From JBKBIP01 sp046297495 (GTDB lineage: Bacteria; Planctomycetota; Planctomycetia; Gemmatales; Gemmataceae): 64,000 nucleotides of DNA. How positions within the stretch are numbered: position 1 is the first letter of the stretch; the number at the start of each line of letters is the position of its first letter. The notes beneath the pieces are model-generated. The model did no database searches. It had not been told where the DNA came from and saw only the letters and a list, made by a program, of their open reading frames with translations. A program made the position numbers and the translations under genes. Location of the stretch: positions 62,001 to 126,000 of the forward strand of contig JBKBIP010000014.1 of NCBI GenBank assembly GCA_046297495.1, in the 5' to 3' direction. Positions 36,392-44,535 of the stretch are shown piece by piece.

Positions 36392-39300
36392 ATGCTTGCC
36401 ATACTAATTGCCGCGGCTTTCCGATTGCGCTGGGTCGTATTGATCATGACGTTAGCCGTGGTGGGAGTCGGCGTTTGGTCGTTCCAGCAAATGCCGGTGG
36501 ACGCCTACCCAGACATTTCTGCCCAGATGGTGCAGGTCATCACGGTGTTTCCCGGTCGCGCGCCGGAGGAAGTGGAACGCCAAGTCACCATCCCCGTCGA
36601 GAACGCCATGCTGGGTCTGCCGCGCGTCGAATCGGTTCGCTCGCGCACCATCTTTGGCTTGTCGCTCGTGCAGATGACGTTCGAGGAAGGCACCGAAGCC
36701 TACTGGGCCCGGCAACGGGTGGCGGAGCGACTGGGGGAGCTCGAGTTACCGGAAGGTGTCCAACCGGAGCTGGGAGCGCTGGCAACCGCGTATGGGGAAA
36801 TCTACCGCTATCAACTGGTCGCCGACGAGCCGGTGGACCTAATCGAGCTGCGCACGCTCAATGATTGGGTCGTCATCCGACGGCTGATGCAGGTGCCAGG
36901 CGTGGCCGAGGTGTCCAATTTCGGCGGCTACGAAAAACAATTCGCCATTATCTTCGATCCGTCTCAGCTGCAACAATTTGATCTCACGCTGGATGACATC
37001 GAGGAAGCCATCACGCGCAACAACGCGGCCGGCGGCGGCAGCATCGTCCGACAGGGCGGCACTTCCATGGTGGTCCGGGGAAAAGGCCAAATCGAGACCG
37101 TCTCGGACATCGAGAACCTTTTCATCAAATCGGTCGCGGGGACGCCCCTTTACTTGAAGGATGTGGGGACGGTCGGCATCGACCACCAAGTACCCAATGG
37201 CATCTTTAGCAAGGATGCCACCGACGCCTCCGTGGCTGGCATCGTGCTGATGCGCAAAGGCGAGAACCCTTCCGAGGTCTTGCGGCGCGTTCAGGAAGCC
37301 GTCCAGCAACTGAACGAAACCGCCATGCCGGATGGGGTCCGCATCGTTCCCTACTACGACCGCTCCCATCTGATCGAAGCCACCTTCGACACCGTGGCTC
37401 ATAGTGTGTCGCTGGGCATTACCCTCGTCGTGTTGGTGCTCATCTTTTTTCTGGGCCGACCGATGATGGCCCTTCTCGTCGCCTTGACCATCCCGTTCTC
37501 GTTGCTCTTCGCCTTGATTTTGATGCACTGGATCGACATCCCCATTGGGTTATTGTCGATCGGCGCCATCGACTTTGGCATCATCGTGGATGGGTCGGTC
37601 ATCATGGCGGAAAACATCGCTCGGCGGCTGGGAGAGGCGAAGCGGCGCGAGCCGGGCGAGATGGCCTCGATCATCCAGGCGGCGGCTCTGGATATGCACC
37701 GTCCGGTATTCGTCTCCGTTTCACTCATCATGGTGGCGTTCTTGCCTCTGCTGTCCCTCACCCGCATCGAAGGATTGCTGTTCCGACCGATGGCCTTGAC
37801 GATCTTGTTCGCCCTCTTGGGAGCGTTGCTGTTCGCCCTGTTCATCGTTCCCGTGTTGGCCACGGTCTTGTTTCGACATGGTTACACGGACTGGAAAAAT
37901 CCGTTGCTCCGGTTGGTGGAACCGGCGTACGCGCGTTTGCTGCGCGGGTTGTTGCGAATGCGGTGGATCATAGCCACCGCCTCCATCGGCGTGTTGGTCA
38001 TCGTGATGGCACTGATACTGCCGCGCCTGGGGACGGAGTTCTTGCCGTATCTCGACGAAGGAGTCATTTGGGTGCGCGTCAATTTCCCGGAAGGGACCGC
38101 CTTGGAACAGACCAGCGAATACGGGCGCCGGCTTCGCGAACTCGCGTTGACGTTTCCCGACATTGATTTCGTCGTGGTGCAAGCCGGTCGGAACGACGAC
38201 GGCACCGATCCCTTCCCGCCCAGCCGCATCGAAATGATGATCGGCCCCAAGCCCCGCGCGCACTGGAAGGAGTTTCAGAACAAGCAAGATTTGGTGGCCG
38301 CCTTGGGCGAGCGCTATCGGGAGGAGTTTCCCACCACGAAATTCAACTTCACCCAGCCCATCATTGACAGTGTGACCGAGGACACCAACGGCACCTCGGC
38401 GAACTTGGCCGTCGAATTTAGTGGACCCGACGCCGACACCCTGCTCGATCTGGCGCGGCGCACCGTGACGTTGCTCGGCAACATTCCGGGGGCAACCGAT
38501 GTCAACATCGAGCAAGAAGGACCGCAGCCGCAATTGTTGATCGAACCGGATCGGCTTTTGTGCGCGCGCTACAACGTGCAAATCGAGGATGTCATGCAGC
38601 TGGTCAACATGGCGATTGGGGGGGAAGCCATTGGGACGCTGTACGATGGCGACCGCCGCTTTGACATCGTAGCGCGCTTGGACCCGGCGGCGCGGGGGTC
38701 TCTGTACGCCATCCGCCGCTTACCCGTCTATTCGGTGGATGGACTCCCCATTCCACTCGAACAAGTGGCGACCGTGGAAGTGATCGACGGTCAGACCATC
38801 ATCGCGCGCGACAACGGACAACGGGCCATCACCGTGCGCTGCGACATCGTCGGCCGCGACCAGGGGGGATTCGTCAAGGAGGCGACGGAACGGTTCGCGG
38901 AAACCATCACCGTCCCGCATGGCTACCGCGTTCAATGGTTGGGCATGTTTGAGAATCTCGACCGCGCCTATCAGCACTTTCGGATGCTGATTCCCGTCAC
39001 CTTCACCATCGTTTTTCTGGTGCTTTACTGGGCTTTTGGTTCGATCCGGGCGGCCCTGGTGCTGTTGATGCCTGTCCCCTTCGCCGTCGCCAGTGGGGCC
39101 GTCGCCCTCTATCTGCGGGATATGCACCTCAATGTCTCCACGGGGGTGGGCTTCGCGACGCTGTTTGGCATTGCCATCATGGACGCGGTCTTGATGTTCA
39201 AGGGGATCACGTCCTATCGTTTGCAAGGCGTCCCCTTGGAGAACGCCATCGTCCAAGGCCGTCTGGATCGCTTGCGGCCGGGGTTGATGACGGCTTCGGT

Positions 39301-39985
39301 CGCCATACTCGGTCTATTGCCGGCGTCATTGGCAACTGGTCTCGGCTCCGACGTGCAACGGCCCCTCGCCACGGTCATCGTCTGGGGGCTGGTCGGCTCC
39401 ACCTGCTTCACCTTGATCGTGACGCCGGTTTGGTACCGCATCTTCGTACCGCCACTCCCCCAAGCACGGACGGCCGAGCCAAGGGGCCTCGCTTCCCGCA
39501 TCATGGAACCGTTGCCCGACGCCTTGCCCCGCGATACCGTTGCCCTGCTGGAGTATCTGGCTTCGCAGGACGGCGAGTCCGATGTGTTTCAGATCACCGA
39601 TCGGACCAACCAAGAGTTTGAACGAGTGATCGCCAACGTCCAGGCGGCCAAGATGCTGGGCTTTGTCGAGACCCCCAGCGACATGGTCATCTTGACCGCG
39701 AAAGGAAGAGATTTTGTCAACGCCATGCCACCAGAGCGCGCCGCGCTCTGGCGGGAACAGTTGCTCGGTCTGCGGCTGTTTCGAGATGTGCATGACGTGC
39801 TGCGACGCCAACCGCAACAAATGATCGACCGAGATTTCGTGCTCGAAATCATTGTCACGCGCTTGCCGTATGAGAATTTCGAGCGCATCTTCAACACCTT
39901 CGTGCGTTGGGCGCGGTACGGAAAGCTGTTCCACTACGATGAAGAGACGCAGCGCGTGATTTTGCACTCAGAATCATCTACCTAA
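36392..39985 (+). CDS. HME-type RND efflux pump (CzcA/CusA-like) with fused C-terminal AAA-associated domain
   Basis: 1197 residues against about 1040-1065 for CzcA or CusA. Residues 1-1030 are a standard pump: FRLRWVVLIMTLAVVGVGVW, PVDAYPDISAQMVQVIT, APEEVERQVTIPVENAMLGL, the TM4 proton-relay motif AIDFGIIVDGSVIMAENIAR, and FASRTYPE regions replaced as usual by DGVRIVPYYDRSHLIEATFD. Residues about 1040-1195 are extra: RDTVALLEYLASQDGESDVF, AKMLGFVETPSDMVILTAKG, REQLLGLRLFRDVHDVLRR and FVRWARYGKLFHYDEETQRV. These match the AAA-associated C-terminal domain (PF09821-like) normally found on ABC ATPases for nitrate/sulfonate. Substrate is probably a cation, but this is not shown. Confidence 0.93.
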   Translation: MLAILIAAAFRLRWVVLIMTLAVVGVGVWSFQQMPVDAYPDISAQMVQVITVFPGRAPEEVERQVTIPVENAMLGLPRVESVRSRTIFGLSLVQMTFEEGTEAYWARQRVAERLGELELPEGVQPELGALATAYGEIYRYQLVADEPVDLIELRTLNDWVVIRRLMQVPGVAEVSNFGGYEKQFAIIFDPSQLQQFDLTLDDIEEAITRNNAAGGGSIVRQGGTSMVVRGKGQIETVSDIENLFIKSVAGTPLYLKDVGTVGIDHQVPNGIFSKDATDASVAGIVLMRKGENPSEVLRRVQEAVQQLNETAMPDGVRIVPYYDRSHLIEATFDTVAHSVSLGITLVVLVLIFFLGRPMMALLVALTIPFSLLFALILMHWIDIPIGLLSIGAIDFGIIVDGSVIMAENIARRLGEAKRREPGEMASIIQAAALDMHRPVFVSVSLIMVAFLPLLSLTRIEGLLFRPMALTILFALLGALLFALFIVPVLATVLFRHGYTDWKNPLLRLVEPAYARLLRGLLRMRWIIATASIGVLVIVMALILPRLGTEFLPYLDEGVIWVRVNFPEGTALEQTSEYGRRLRELALTFPDIDFVVVQAGRNDDGTDPFPPSRIEMMIGPKPRAHWKEFQNKQDLVAALGERYREEFPTTKFNFTQPIIDSVTEDTNGTSANLAVEFSGPDADTLLDLARRTVTLLGNIPGATDVNIEQEGPQPQLLIEPDRLLCARYNVQIEDVMQLVNMAIGGEAIGTLYDGDRRFDIVARLDPAARGSLYAIRRLPVYSVDGLPIPLEQVATVEVIDGQTIIARDNGQRAITVRCDIVGRDQGGFVKEATERFAETITVPHGYRVQWLGMFENLDRAYQHFRMLIPVTFTIVFLVLYWAFGSIRAALVLLMPVPFAVASGAVALYLRDMHLNVSTGVGFATLFGIAIMDAVLMFKGITSYRLQGVPLENAIVQGRLDRLRPGLMTASVAILGLLPASLATGLGSDVQRPLATVIVWGLVGSTCFTLIVTPVWYRIFVPPLPQARTAEPRGLASRIMEPLPDALPRDTVALLEYLASQDGESDVFQITDRTNQEFERVIANVQAAKMLGFVETPSDMVILTAKGRDFVNAMPPERAALWREQLLGLRLFRDVHDVLRRQPQQMIDRDFVLEIIVTRLPYENFERIFNTFVRWARYGKLFHYDEETQRVILHSESST

Positions 39986-40032
39986 TTCATCGTTTCTCGC
40001 GGGGACTCGGCAGCGTGCGCGAACCGATGAAC
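39985..40032. repeat. Palindromic intergenic repeat, copy 4
   Basis: ATTCATCGTTTCTCGC (39985-40000) and GCGCGAACCGATGAAC (40017-40032) are the two arms of the family palindrome. They begin immediately at the end of the RND pump gene. Confidence 0.65.
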
Positions 40033-40093
40033 CCCCGGCATCATCAACCGTCGGCTACCGTACAAATCGTAAAAAAGTAAAATAACCAAAAAA

Positions 40094-40261
40094 TTACTCA
40101 GTCCTGAGGGAAAGGACGACTCGGAAACCGTTGGAGACGCTGGGGAAGCCGGGGGCGAGCCGGTTGCGTTCAGCCGCGCGGCAGTCGCGGCCATGGACGA
40201 CCCAGCTGCCGCCGCGCAGGACGCGGAGTGTGTTGCTTACGCTGAAGAGGCACCGTTCCAC
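40094..40261 (-). pseudogene. C-terminal relic of a formylglycine-generating/sulfatase-modifying-type gene
   Basis: The minus strand reads LRVLRGGSWVVHGRDCRAAE followed by RNRLAPGFPSVSNGFRVVLS and a TAA stop at 40094-40096. This is the unmistakable C-terminal signature of the FGE-sulfatase (SUMF1) fold: RGGSW, CRxAxRNR, GFRVV. Upstream the frame closes at TGA 40262-40264 after only about 56 codons. No start or N-terminal part of the domain (normally over 200 residues) is present. I read it as the remains of a deleted gene. The frame is not the longest open one here. Confidence 0.75.
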
Positions 40262-40298
40262 TCAATCACGACTGGTTCCCGTTCCCGTTGTCTCTGCA

Positions 40299-41477
40299 TC
40301 AAACCCCCAGCGTGGTTCGCCGTTCGGCGAGTTTCAGGGCTTGGGGGAGTAGGCGGTCGATGGCTTGGGCGGCGCGGCGCCAGGAAAACCGGCGGAGAAC
40401 CCAGCGGCGGGCATGTTGTCCCAACTCTTGGCGCAGGCGGGGTTGATCGAGCAAGCGCCGCGACAAGTTCAGCCAAGTCTCCGCATCGTCATCGCATACC
40501 AATAGCCCGGCTCGGCCTCGGTCCAGCAGCAAGGGGATGTCGCCGCGCGCGCTGGCCAGCAGCGCTCGGCCTGCCGCAGCGCATTGCAGGATATTGAGCG
40601 GACACTTGGTCAGCGTCGCTTCCGTCACACAGGGGGCCGCCACCACATCCATGAGCTGGAGCAGCGGCCCCAGGCGTGGCGGCAACGGCATGTCAAGAAA
40701 AACAGCGCCCCCCGGTCTCGCCACGGCCTGTTCCAGAAAGGCTTGGGCCGGACCAGCGCCGATCACTAACCACTGCGCATCTTTTCTGGCAGACGTGGCT
40801 TGCAGCAATTGACGCAACAGCTCCCGCTCTGGCCGCGCGGCCACGGGGCCAAGGAAACCGATGACGAGCGGGGCCGTCACGCCCACCGCGCGGCCCAGTT
40901 CCTGGCGTTGGGCGTCTGCCAGAGGCGCGAACCACTCCCGTTCCACGCCCCACGGTATGACGTGGATCAGAGCCGACAATCGATACCCGCGCAGCCGCTG
41001 CCGCGCCGCCCGGTTGGTCGTGATGATGACTTGGCTATGACGCAAATTCCAGCGTTCGATGGCGGCGACGAGCCAGGGGGGATGCCACATCGAGAGGTCG
41101 CCTTGCTGATGACAGGCCAGAACGGCAGGTTGATCGATCACCGTTAGCAACGGCACGCCCGCTTCGCGGCATGCTTGCGTCATGGACCAGCGATAGGGGC
41201 TGGCGTAGAGGAGGACCACATCGGGGGAAAAGACCCGCAAAACTTCTCGATCATGGAGCAATTGTGTGCGATTTCGCACGCAGCAGTGCGCGAAACCGAA
41301 GCGCCGTTGCCAATAAGTTAGGCATGGTTCATGTTGAGATAGTGCCGCCGTGGTGCCACTGTTGTCCGGCTCAATACGGACGACGTGCCCCAAGGTTTGC
41401 AATTGACGGGCCAGAGGAAGCACTTGGCAGACAAGAAACGGAGGTGATTCTTCGTAATGATAGAGGAGAAGGCGCAT
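40299..41477 (-). CDS. Glycosyltransferase, GT4-type
   Basis: About 392 residues with two Rossmann-like halves. The N-terminal half starts MRLLLYHYEESPPFLVCQVL, and the hinge region has VITTNRAARQRLRGYRLSAL and HVIPWGVEREWFAP. The donor-binding half has LVIGFLGPVAARPERELLRQ, WLVIGAGPAQAFLE, MDVVAAPCVTEATLTKCPLN (the E-x7-E-like region is altered to EATLTKCP) and ILQCAAAGRALLASARGDIP. The start at 41477 is set by AAGGAGGG 6 nt upstream. Acceptor and donor sugars are unknown. It has no polysaccharide neighbours. Confidence 0.85.
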   Translation of the reverse strand: MRLLLYHYEESPPFLVCQVLPLARQLQTLGHVVRIEPDNSGTTAALSQHEPCLTYWQRRFGFAHCCVRNRTQLLHDREVLRVFSPDVVLLYASPYRWSMTQACREAGVPLLTVIDQPAVLACHQQGDLSMWHPPWLVAAIERWNLRHSQVIITTNRAARQRLRGYRLSALIHVIPWGVEREWFAPLADAQRQELGRAVGVTAPLVIGFLGPVAARPERELLRQLLQATSARKDAQWLVIGAGPAQAFLEQAVARPGGAVFLDMPLPPRLGPLLQLMDVVAAPCVTEATLTKCPLNILQCAAAGRALLASARGDIPLLLDRGRAGLLVCDDDAETWLNLSRRLLDQPRLRQELGQHARRWVLRRFSWRRAAQAIDRLLPQALKLAERRTTLGV

Positions 41478-41512
41478 TCCTTCCCTCCTTGCCGTCTCAC
41501 CTGGCGGAAGGG

Positions 41513-41563
41513 ATTCACGGCGTCCGCCGGCGCGCGGCCATGCTGACAAGGGACGCCGTGAAT
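41513..41563. repeat. 13-bp perfect inverted repeat upstream of the glycosyltransferase
   Basis: ATTCACGGCGTCC (41513-41525) pairs with GGACGCCGTGAAT (41551-41563) across a 25-nt loop. It lies between the small gene at 41603-41791 and the start of the glycosyltransferase, so it may end the small gene's transcript or act in the glycosyltransferase leader. Confidence 0.55.
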
Positions 41564-41602
41564 GGGAATGTTATCAAAATTCGCTGTCCGCCCCGCCTGG
41601 AG

Positions 41603-41791
41603 CTACGACAGCAGCCAGTATTGCTGGTACGCATCCGCTTCGAGGGGATCGATGAGGATCGGTTGATCCTCGGAGACGACGTCCGCCTTCGCGTTGCTTT
41701 CACAAACCGCCCAAAAGGTTTCGTAAGCGTCGAAGCTATCGTTGTGGCTAAGTGGTTCCTCGAACTGCTGACTGCGAGTCATCTGGTTCAT
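41603..41791 (-). CDS. Small acidic hypothetical protein
   Basis: 62 residues, rich in acidic and aromatic residues (SFDAYETFWAVCESNAKADV then DPLEADAYQQYWLLS). GAGGA lies 9 nt before ATG. I do not recognise a family. The support is the ribosome-binding site, the non-repetitive composition and the lack of a competing frame, which makes it more believable than other short frames in this gap. Confidence 0.45.
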   Translation of the reverse strand: MNQMTRSQQFEEPLSHNDSFDAYETFWAVCESNAKADVVSEDQPILIDPLEADAYQQYWLLS

Positions 41792-42207
41792 GAATCGGGT
41801 TCCTCAATTGAGTGACGAGTTTTGCCGAGAAAGTGCTTATCCCTCAAGCACATTTCATGCCCAAATCGCAAAACTCAAGCATTCTTCCCAGAGGATTGAT
41901 TGGGGGAAACAAGATGTTCCCGCCTTGGATGTGTGGTTGGCAAGGAAGTAAAACGGATGAGAAACGAGTCGTATGGCTGAAAAACACATCCATTGCGGTA
42001 ATCAATCCACTATAGGGGGCATCGCCTCAAAGTCGCTCCCGAAAATCGATACCCTTAACTGGCATCGGAGAGAGAAGAGGGTCAGCCCGATCCCAATCTC
42101 ACAGGAGCATTATAGGAGCGATTCTCGTGAAATACACCAACAATATAATTTTTTTTTATTTTGTTATTTTGTGGACTTCTTGGCCACGGGGGATGGCACG
42201 CGATGGA
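41792..42207. other. Intergenic region with a nested hairpin and AT-rich tract
   Basis: No convincing gene. GAGTTTTGC (41817-41825) pairs with GCAAAACTC (41868-41876) and encloses GTGCTT (41833-41838) with AAGCAC (41846-41851), a nested two-stem structure just upstream of the small minus-strand gene. An unusually AT-rich stretch lies at about 42140-42175. A GTG frame at 42127 has a Shine-Dalgarno-like TAGGAG but no protein-like content. Confidence 0.5.
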
Positions 42208-42236
42208 TTGAGGAAATGGGCGCTGCGGAATATACT
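42208..42236 (+). promoter_or_regulatory. Candidate sigma70-type promoter of the TIGR03000 gene
   Basis: TTGAGG at 42208-42213 and TATACT at 42231-42236 are separated by exactly 17 bp. The transcript would have a leader of about 115 nt before ATG 42360. Confidence 0.5.
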
Positions 42237-42359
42237 AATCCATAAGAGGGGGCACGCGGTTTCGTCCAGGCCGGGTGTCGGGAACCGCGCGCCGCCTGTT
42301 CACCGGAGCGCATTTTCAACGGCTTGTCAACTCGATCTTCACGTGAAAGGACTACAGCC

Positions 42360-42989
42360 ATGAGATGCATGCGACTGTTCGTGGTGGCCGCCATGTTTGG
42401 TTGTGCCGTGTTGGCCCTCGATGCACGTCCCGCTCAGGCGTACTGGCATTGGGGGTATTACCATCGCCCCGTGTATTATCGCCCCGTGTACTATCGCCCC
42501 TATGTCCATTACTGGGGTTATCCCAGTTACTACTACGGCTATTCCTATCCGTACTATGTCTCGACGCCGGTGTATGTGCCGTATGCCGTGCCCAGCTATT
42601 ATTCGGTGCCGCTGGCCAGCGCGCCGGTGACGGTCACGCAGCCCGCCGGCTCGGTGCGCTACTCGTTCTATGGTCCCACGGGCACGACGGGGGCCGTGAC
42701 GACCACCGCCACGCCCGCCTCCAACATCGCGCAAGTGGAGATGGTGTTGCCGACCACCAACGCTGAAGTATGGGTGGACGGCTACAAGACGACCAGCACC
42801 GGCACCACGCGCACCTTCCATTCGCCGCCACTGACTCCCGGCAAGAAGTATCACTACCAGATCAGAGCCAGCTGGGTGCAAAACGGCGAAACCATGACCG
42901 AGGAACGCACCATCCCGGTCGCCGCCGGCCAACAATCGATCGTCAATTTCACGGTGCCGAGCGAATCGGTTGGCGCGGCAACGCCATGA
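42360..42989 (+). CDS. Secreted TIGR03000-domain protein
   Basis: 209 residues. The signal peptide is MRLFVVAAMFGCAVLALDA, cut near RPAQA. A Tyr/Pro-rich low-complexity segment follows with repeats such as YYHRPVYYRPVYYRPYVHYW and YVSTPVYVPYAVPSYYSVP. The planctomycete-specific TIGR03000 domain ends the protein: VEMVLPTTNAEVWVDGYKTT, TRTFHSPPLTPGKKYHYQIR and QSIVNFTVPS. The domain occurs only in Planctomycetes as far as known and its function is undetermined; a cell-envelope role is likely from the export signal and Tyr-rich tract. The last codons resemble part of the palindromic repeat that follows. Confidence 0.9.
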   Translation: MRCMRLFVVAAMFGCAVLALDARPAQAYWHWGYYHRPVYYRPVYYRPYVHYWGYPSYYYGYSYPYYVSTPVYVPYAVPSYYSVPLASAPVTVTQPAGSVRYSFYGPTGTTGAVTTTATPASNIAQVEMVLPTTNAEVWVDGYKTTSTGTTRTFHSPPLTPGKKYHYQIRASWVQNGETMTEERTIPVAAGQQSIVNFTVPSESVGAATP

Positions 42990-42998
42990 GCTTGGTCT

Positions 42999-43045
42999 CT
43001 GGATTCATCGGTTGGCGCGGCGCGAGCGCCAACCGATGAATCCAG
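42999..43045. repeat. Palindromic intergenic repeat, copy 5 (best copy)
   Basis: CTGGATTCATCGGTTGGCGC (42999-43018) pairs perfectly over 20 bp with 43026-43045 around a 7-nt loop. It sits exactly between the ends of two convergent genes, 10 nt after one and 2 nt before the other, where it can act as a bidirectional transcript end. Confidence 0.85.
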
Positions 43046-43047
43046 CC

Positions 43048-43896
43048 CTACTCTTCCCCCACGCCGGCATATTCCTGCCGCCGCACGGTGTCGCCGAACA
43101 GCACGGGCACGCAGCCGTCGGTGTCGAACTTGAACATGGCTTGCGTGGCCAAGTCGATGTCAATGTCGGCAACGACTAGCTCTTCTTGCTTCAACTCCGC
43201 CTGGGCGTGAATGCGACCATCGGGAGCCACGACCATGGATCGGCAATTCTGGTGTTGGTCGTGGCACATGTTGCAGGACGCGAACCAGATGGTGTTCTCC
43301 GCCGCGCGGGCCACGATCAAAGAATGATGCACCGGAATTTTCCAGTCATTAGGGCGCGTGGTGTTGTTTTGCGGATGAAACACCAACTGGGCGCCCTGCC
43401 GCACGCATTCGCGGGTCGTTTCGGGAAAGCGAAATCCCTCGAAGCAGATGACCACTCCCACTTTGACGCCAAACAGATCGAACGTCTCAATACTCGGTCC
43501 CGGCGAGTAGGCCACGGCATCGAGCGGCGTCAATTTCGTCTTGTGATGCACGCCCAGGATGGTTCCTTCGGGTGAGATGACCAACGCCGAGTTGTACGGT
43601 TTACCGCGGGTGGGGTTCGTCTCCAAAGGGATCTCGGTCCCCAAGACGCAGGCCATACCGAGCTGGCCGCAGCATTCCGCCAGCTGCTGGTGCAACTCCT
43701 CTAGCCGTGCCACTTCGACCGGCTGATCGGGAGTGGCAATGTCCACGCGATAGCCAGCGGTTTGCGTTTCCGGAAAACAGAGTATCCGCACGCCGTCGCG
43801 GGCGGCTCGTTCGACAAACTCGAAGATGACCCGCGCGTTCGTTTCCAGGGAGGCCGTCTGACGACATTGAGCTAAACCGATGCGCAAGCGGTTCAT
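43048..43896 (-). CDS. Carbon-nitrogen hydrolase (nitrilase superfamily)
   Basis: About 282 residues. It hydrolyses a non-peptide C-N bond; the exact amide is unknown. The Glu-Lys-Cys triad is visible: Glu in ILCFPETQTAGY, Lys in GVHHKTKLTP and Cys in VGVVICFEGFRFPE. Further family signs are NSALVISPEGTILG and ENTIWFASCNMCH. ATG 43896 with GGAG 8 nt upstream fits the usual N-terminus (MNRLRIGLAQCRQTA). The strand order and length match single-domain amidases. No amine-metabolism neighbours point to a substrate. Confidence 0.92.
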   Translation of the reverse strand: MNRLRIGLAQCRQTASLETNARVIFEFVERAARDGVRILCFPETQTAGYRVDIATPDQPVEVARLEELHQQLAECCGQLGMACVLGTEIPLETNPTRGKPYNSALVISPEGTILGVHHKTKLTPLDAVAYSPGPSIETFDLFGVKVGVVICFEGFRFPETTRECVRQGAQLVFHPQNNTTRPNDWKIPVHHSLIVARAAENTIWFASCNMCHDQHQNCRSMVVAPDGRIHAQAELKQEELVVADIDIDLATQAMFKFDTDGCVPVLFGDTVRRQEYAGVGEE

Positions 43897-43976
43897 GGTG
43901 GAGTCTCCAAAGAATGAGGGATTCACAAAGGAGCGATACCAACAGCCCCCTTCGGTTGTTTGTGTAACGGTTGGTT

Positions 43977-44026
43977 GATTGATCGGTTCGTGCAGCAAGC
44001 AGGTAGCTCGTGCGAACCGATGAATC
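43977..44026. repeat. Palindromic intergenic repeat, copy 6
   Basis: GATTGATCGGTTCGTGCAGC (43977-43996) and GCTCGTGCGAACCGATGAAT (from 44006) are family arms with small mismatches. It lies in the divergent gap between the nitrilase and ferredoxin genes, so this copy cannot be a transcript terminator of either. Confidence 0.7.
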
Positions 44027-44154
44027 TCAGGCCAGCGAATCGGGCACTAGGCTCCAAGGCTAACCCTCTGGAATTTCTCACGAAAGCCGCTACGATACCA
44101 ATACAAAATTGTTTCTCTGCGAATTTTCCAAACAATGGCGGAACGAGGTTGCTC

Positions 44155-44529
44155 ATGGCTAAAGCGGCAGGCAAACCCCGTAAGAAACTACCCAAGGAGT
44201 TGGCGGTCATTCGGGCGGATAGTTGCACCGGCTGCGAGGCGTGCATCGAGGTCTGCCCAGTCGATTGCATCTACAAGGTGCCCGGCGCGGACCAACCCGG
44301 CTTGCAGACCTTCTGTGACATCGATTTGGAACGGTGCATCGGCTGTTCGCTGTGCGAGCGCTGGTGTCCATGGGATGCCATTGACATGGTAGCGACGCTC
44401 ACCGTAGCCGAGGCGGTGGCCAACAAAGGGGGGCCGCCCGAATATGTCGAGAAAAACTGGGAGCGGCTGGTCAACGCCGCCCAGAGCATCGTCGAACTGG
44501 CCGCCGAGCAACAAGCCGCGAAGAAGTGA
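44155..44529 (+). CDS. 2[4Fe-4S] ferredoxin
   Basis: 124 residues. A basic N-terminus (MAKAAGKPRKKLPKELAVI) leads into two [4Fe-4S] motifs, CTGCEACIEVCP and CIGCSLCERWCP. The 10-residue insertion between them is KVPGADQPGLQTFCDIDLER-like and of the usual size. A C-terminal helix (EKNWERLVNAAQSIVELAAE) is extra to minimal ferredoxins. GAGG lies 8 nt before ATG 44155. Only 6 nt separate it from the di-haem peroxidase gene, so they are co-transcribed. An electron-transfer partnership is possible but unproved, as the peroxidase is exported and the ferredoxin has no signal. Confidence 0.92.
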   Translation: MAKAAGKPRKKLPKELAVIRADSCTGCEACIEVCPVDCIYKVPGADQPGLQTFCDIDLERCIGCSLCERWCPWDAIDMVATLTVAEAVANKGGPPEYVEKNWERLVNAAQSIVELAAEQQAAKK

Positions 44530-44535
44530 CACATC

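Noticed and set aside
39982..40194. 70-codon minus-strand frame over the formylglycine-enzyme relic
   Set aside because: The family similarity is in a different frame; this frame gives a Ser/Pro-rich shadow.
42127..42363. 78-codon frame with GTG start and TAGGAG upstream
   Set aside because: It runs over the TIGR03000 promoter and start, and the product has no protein-like pattern.
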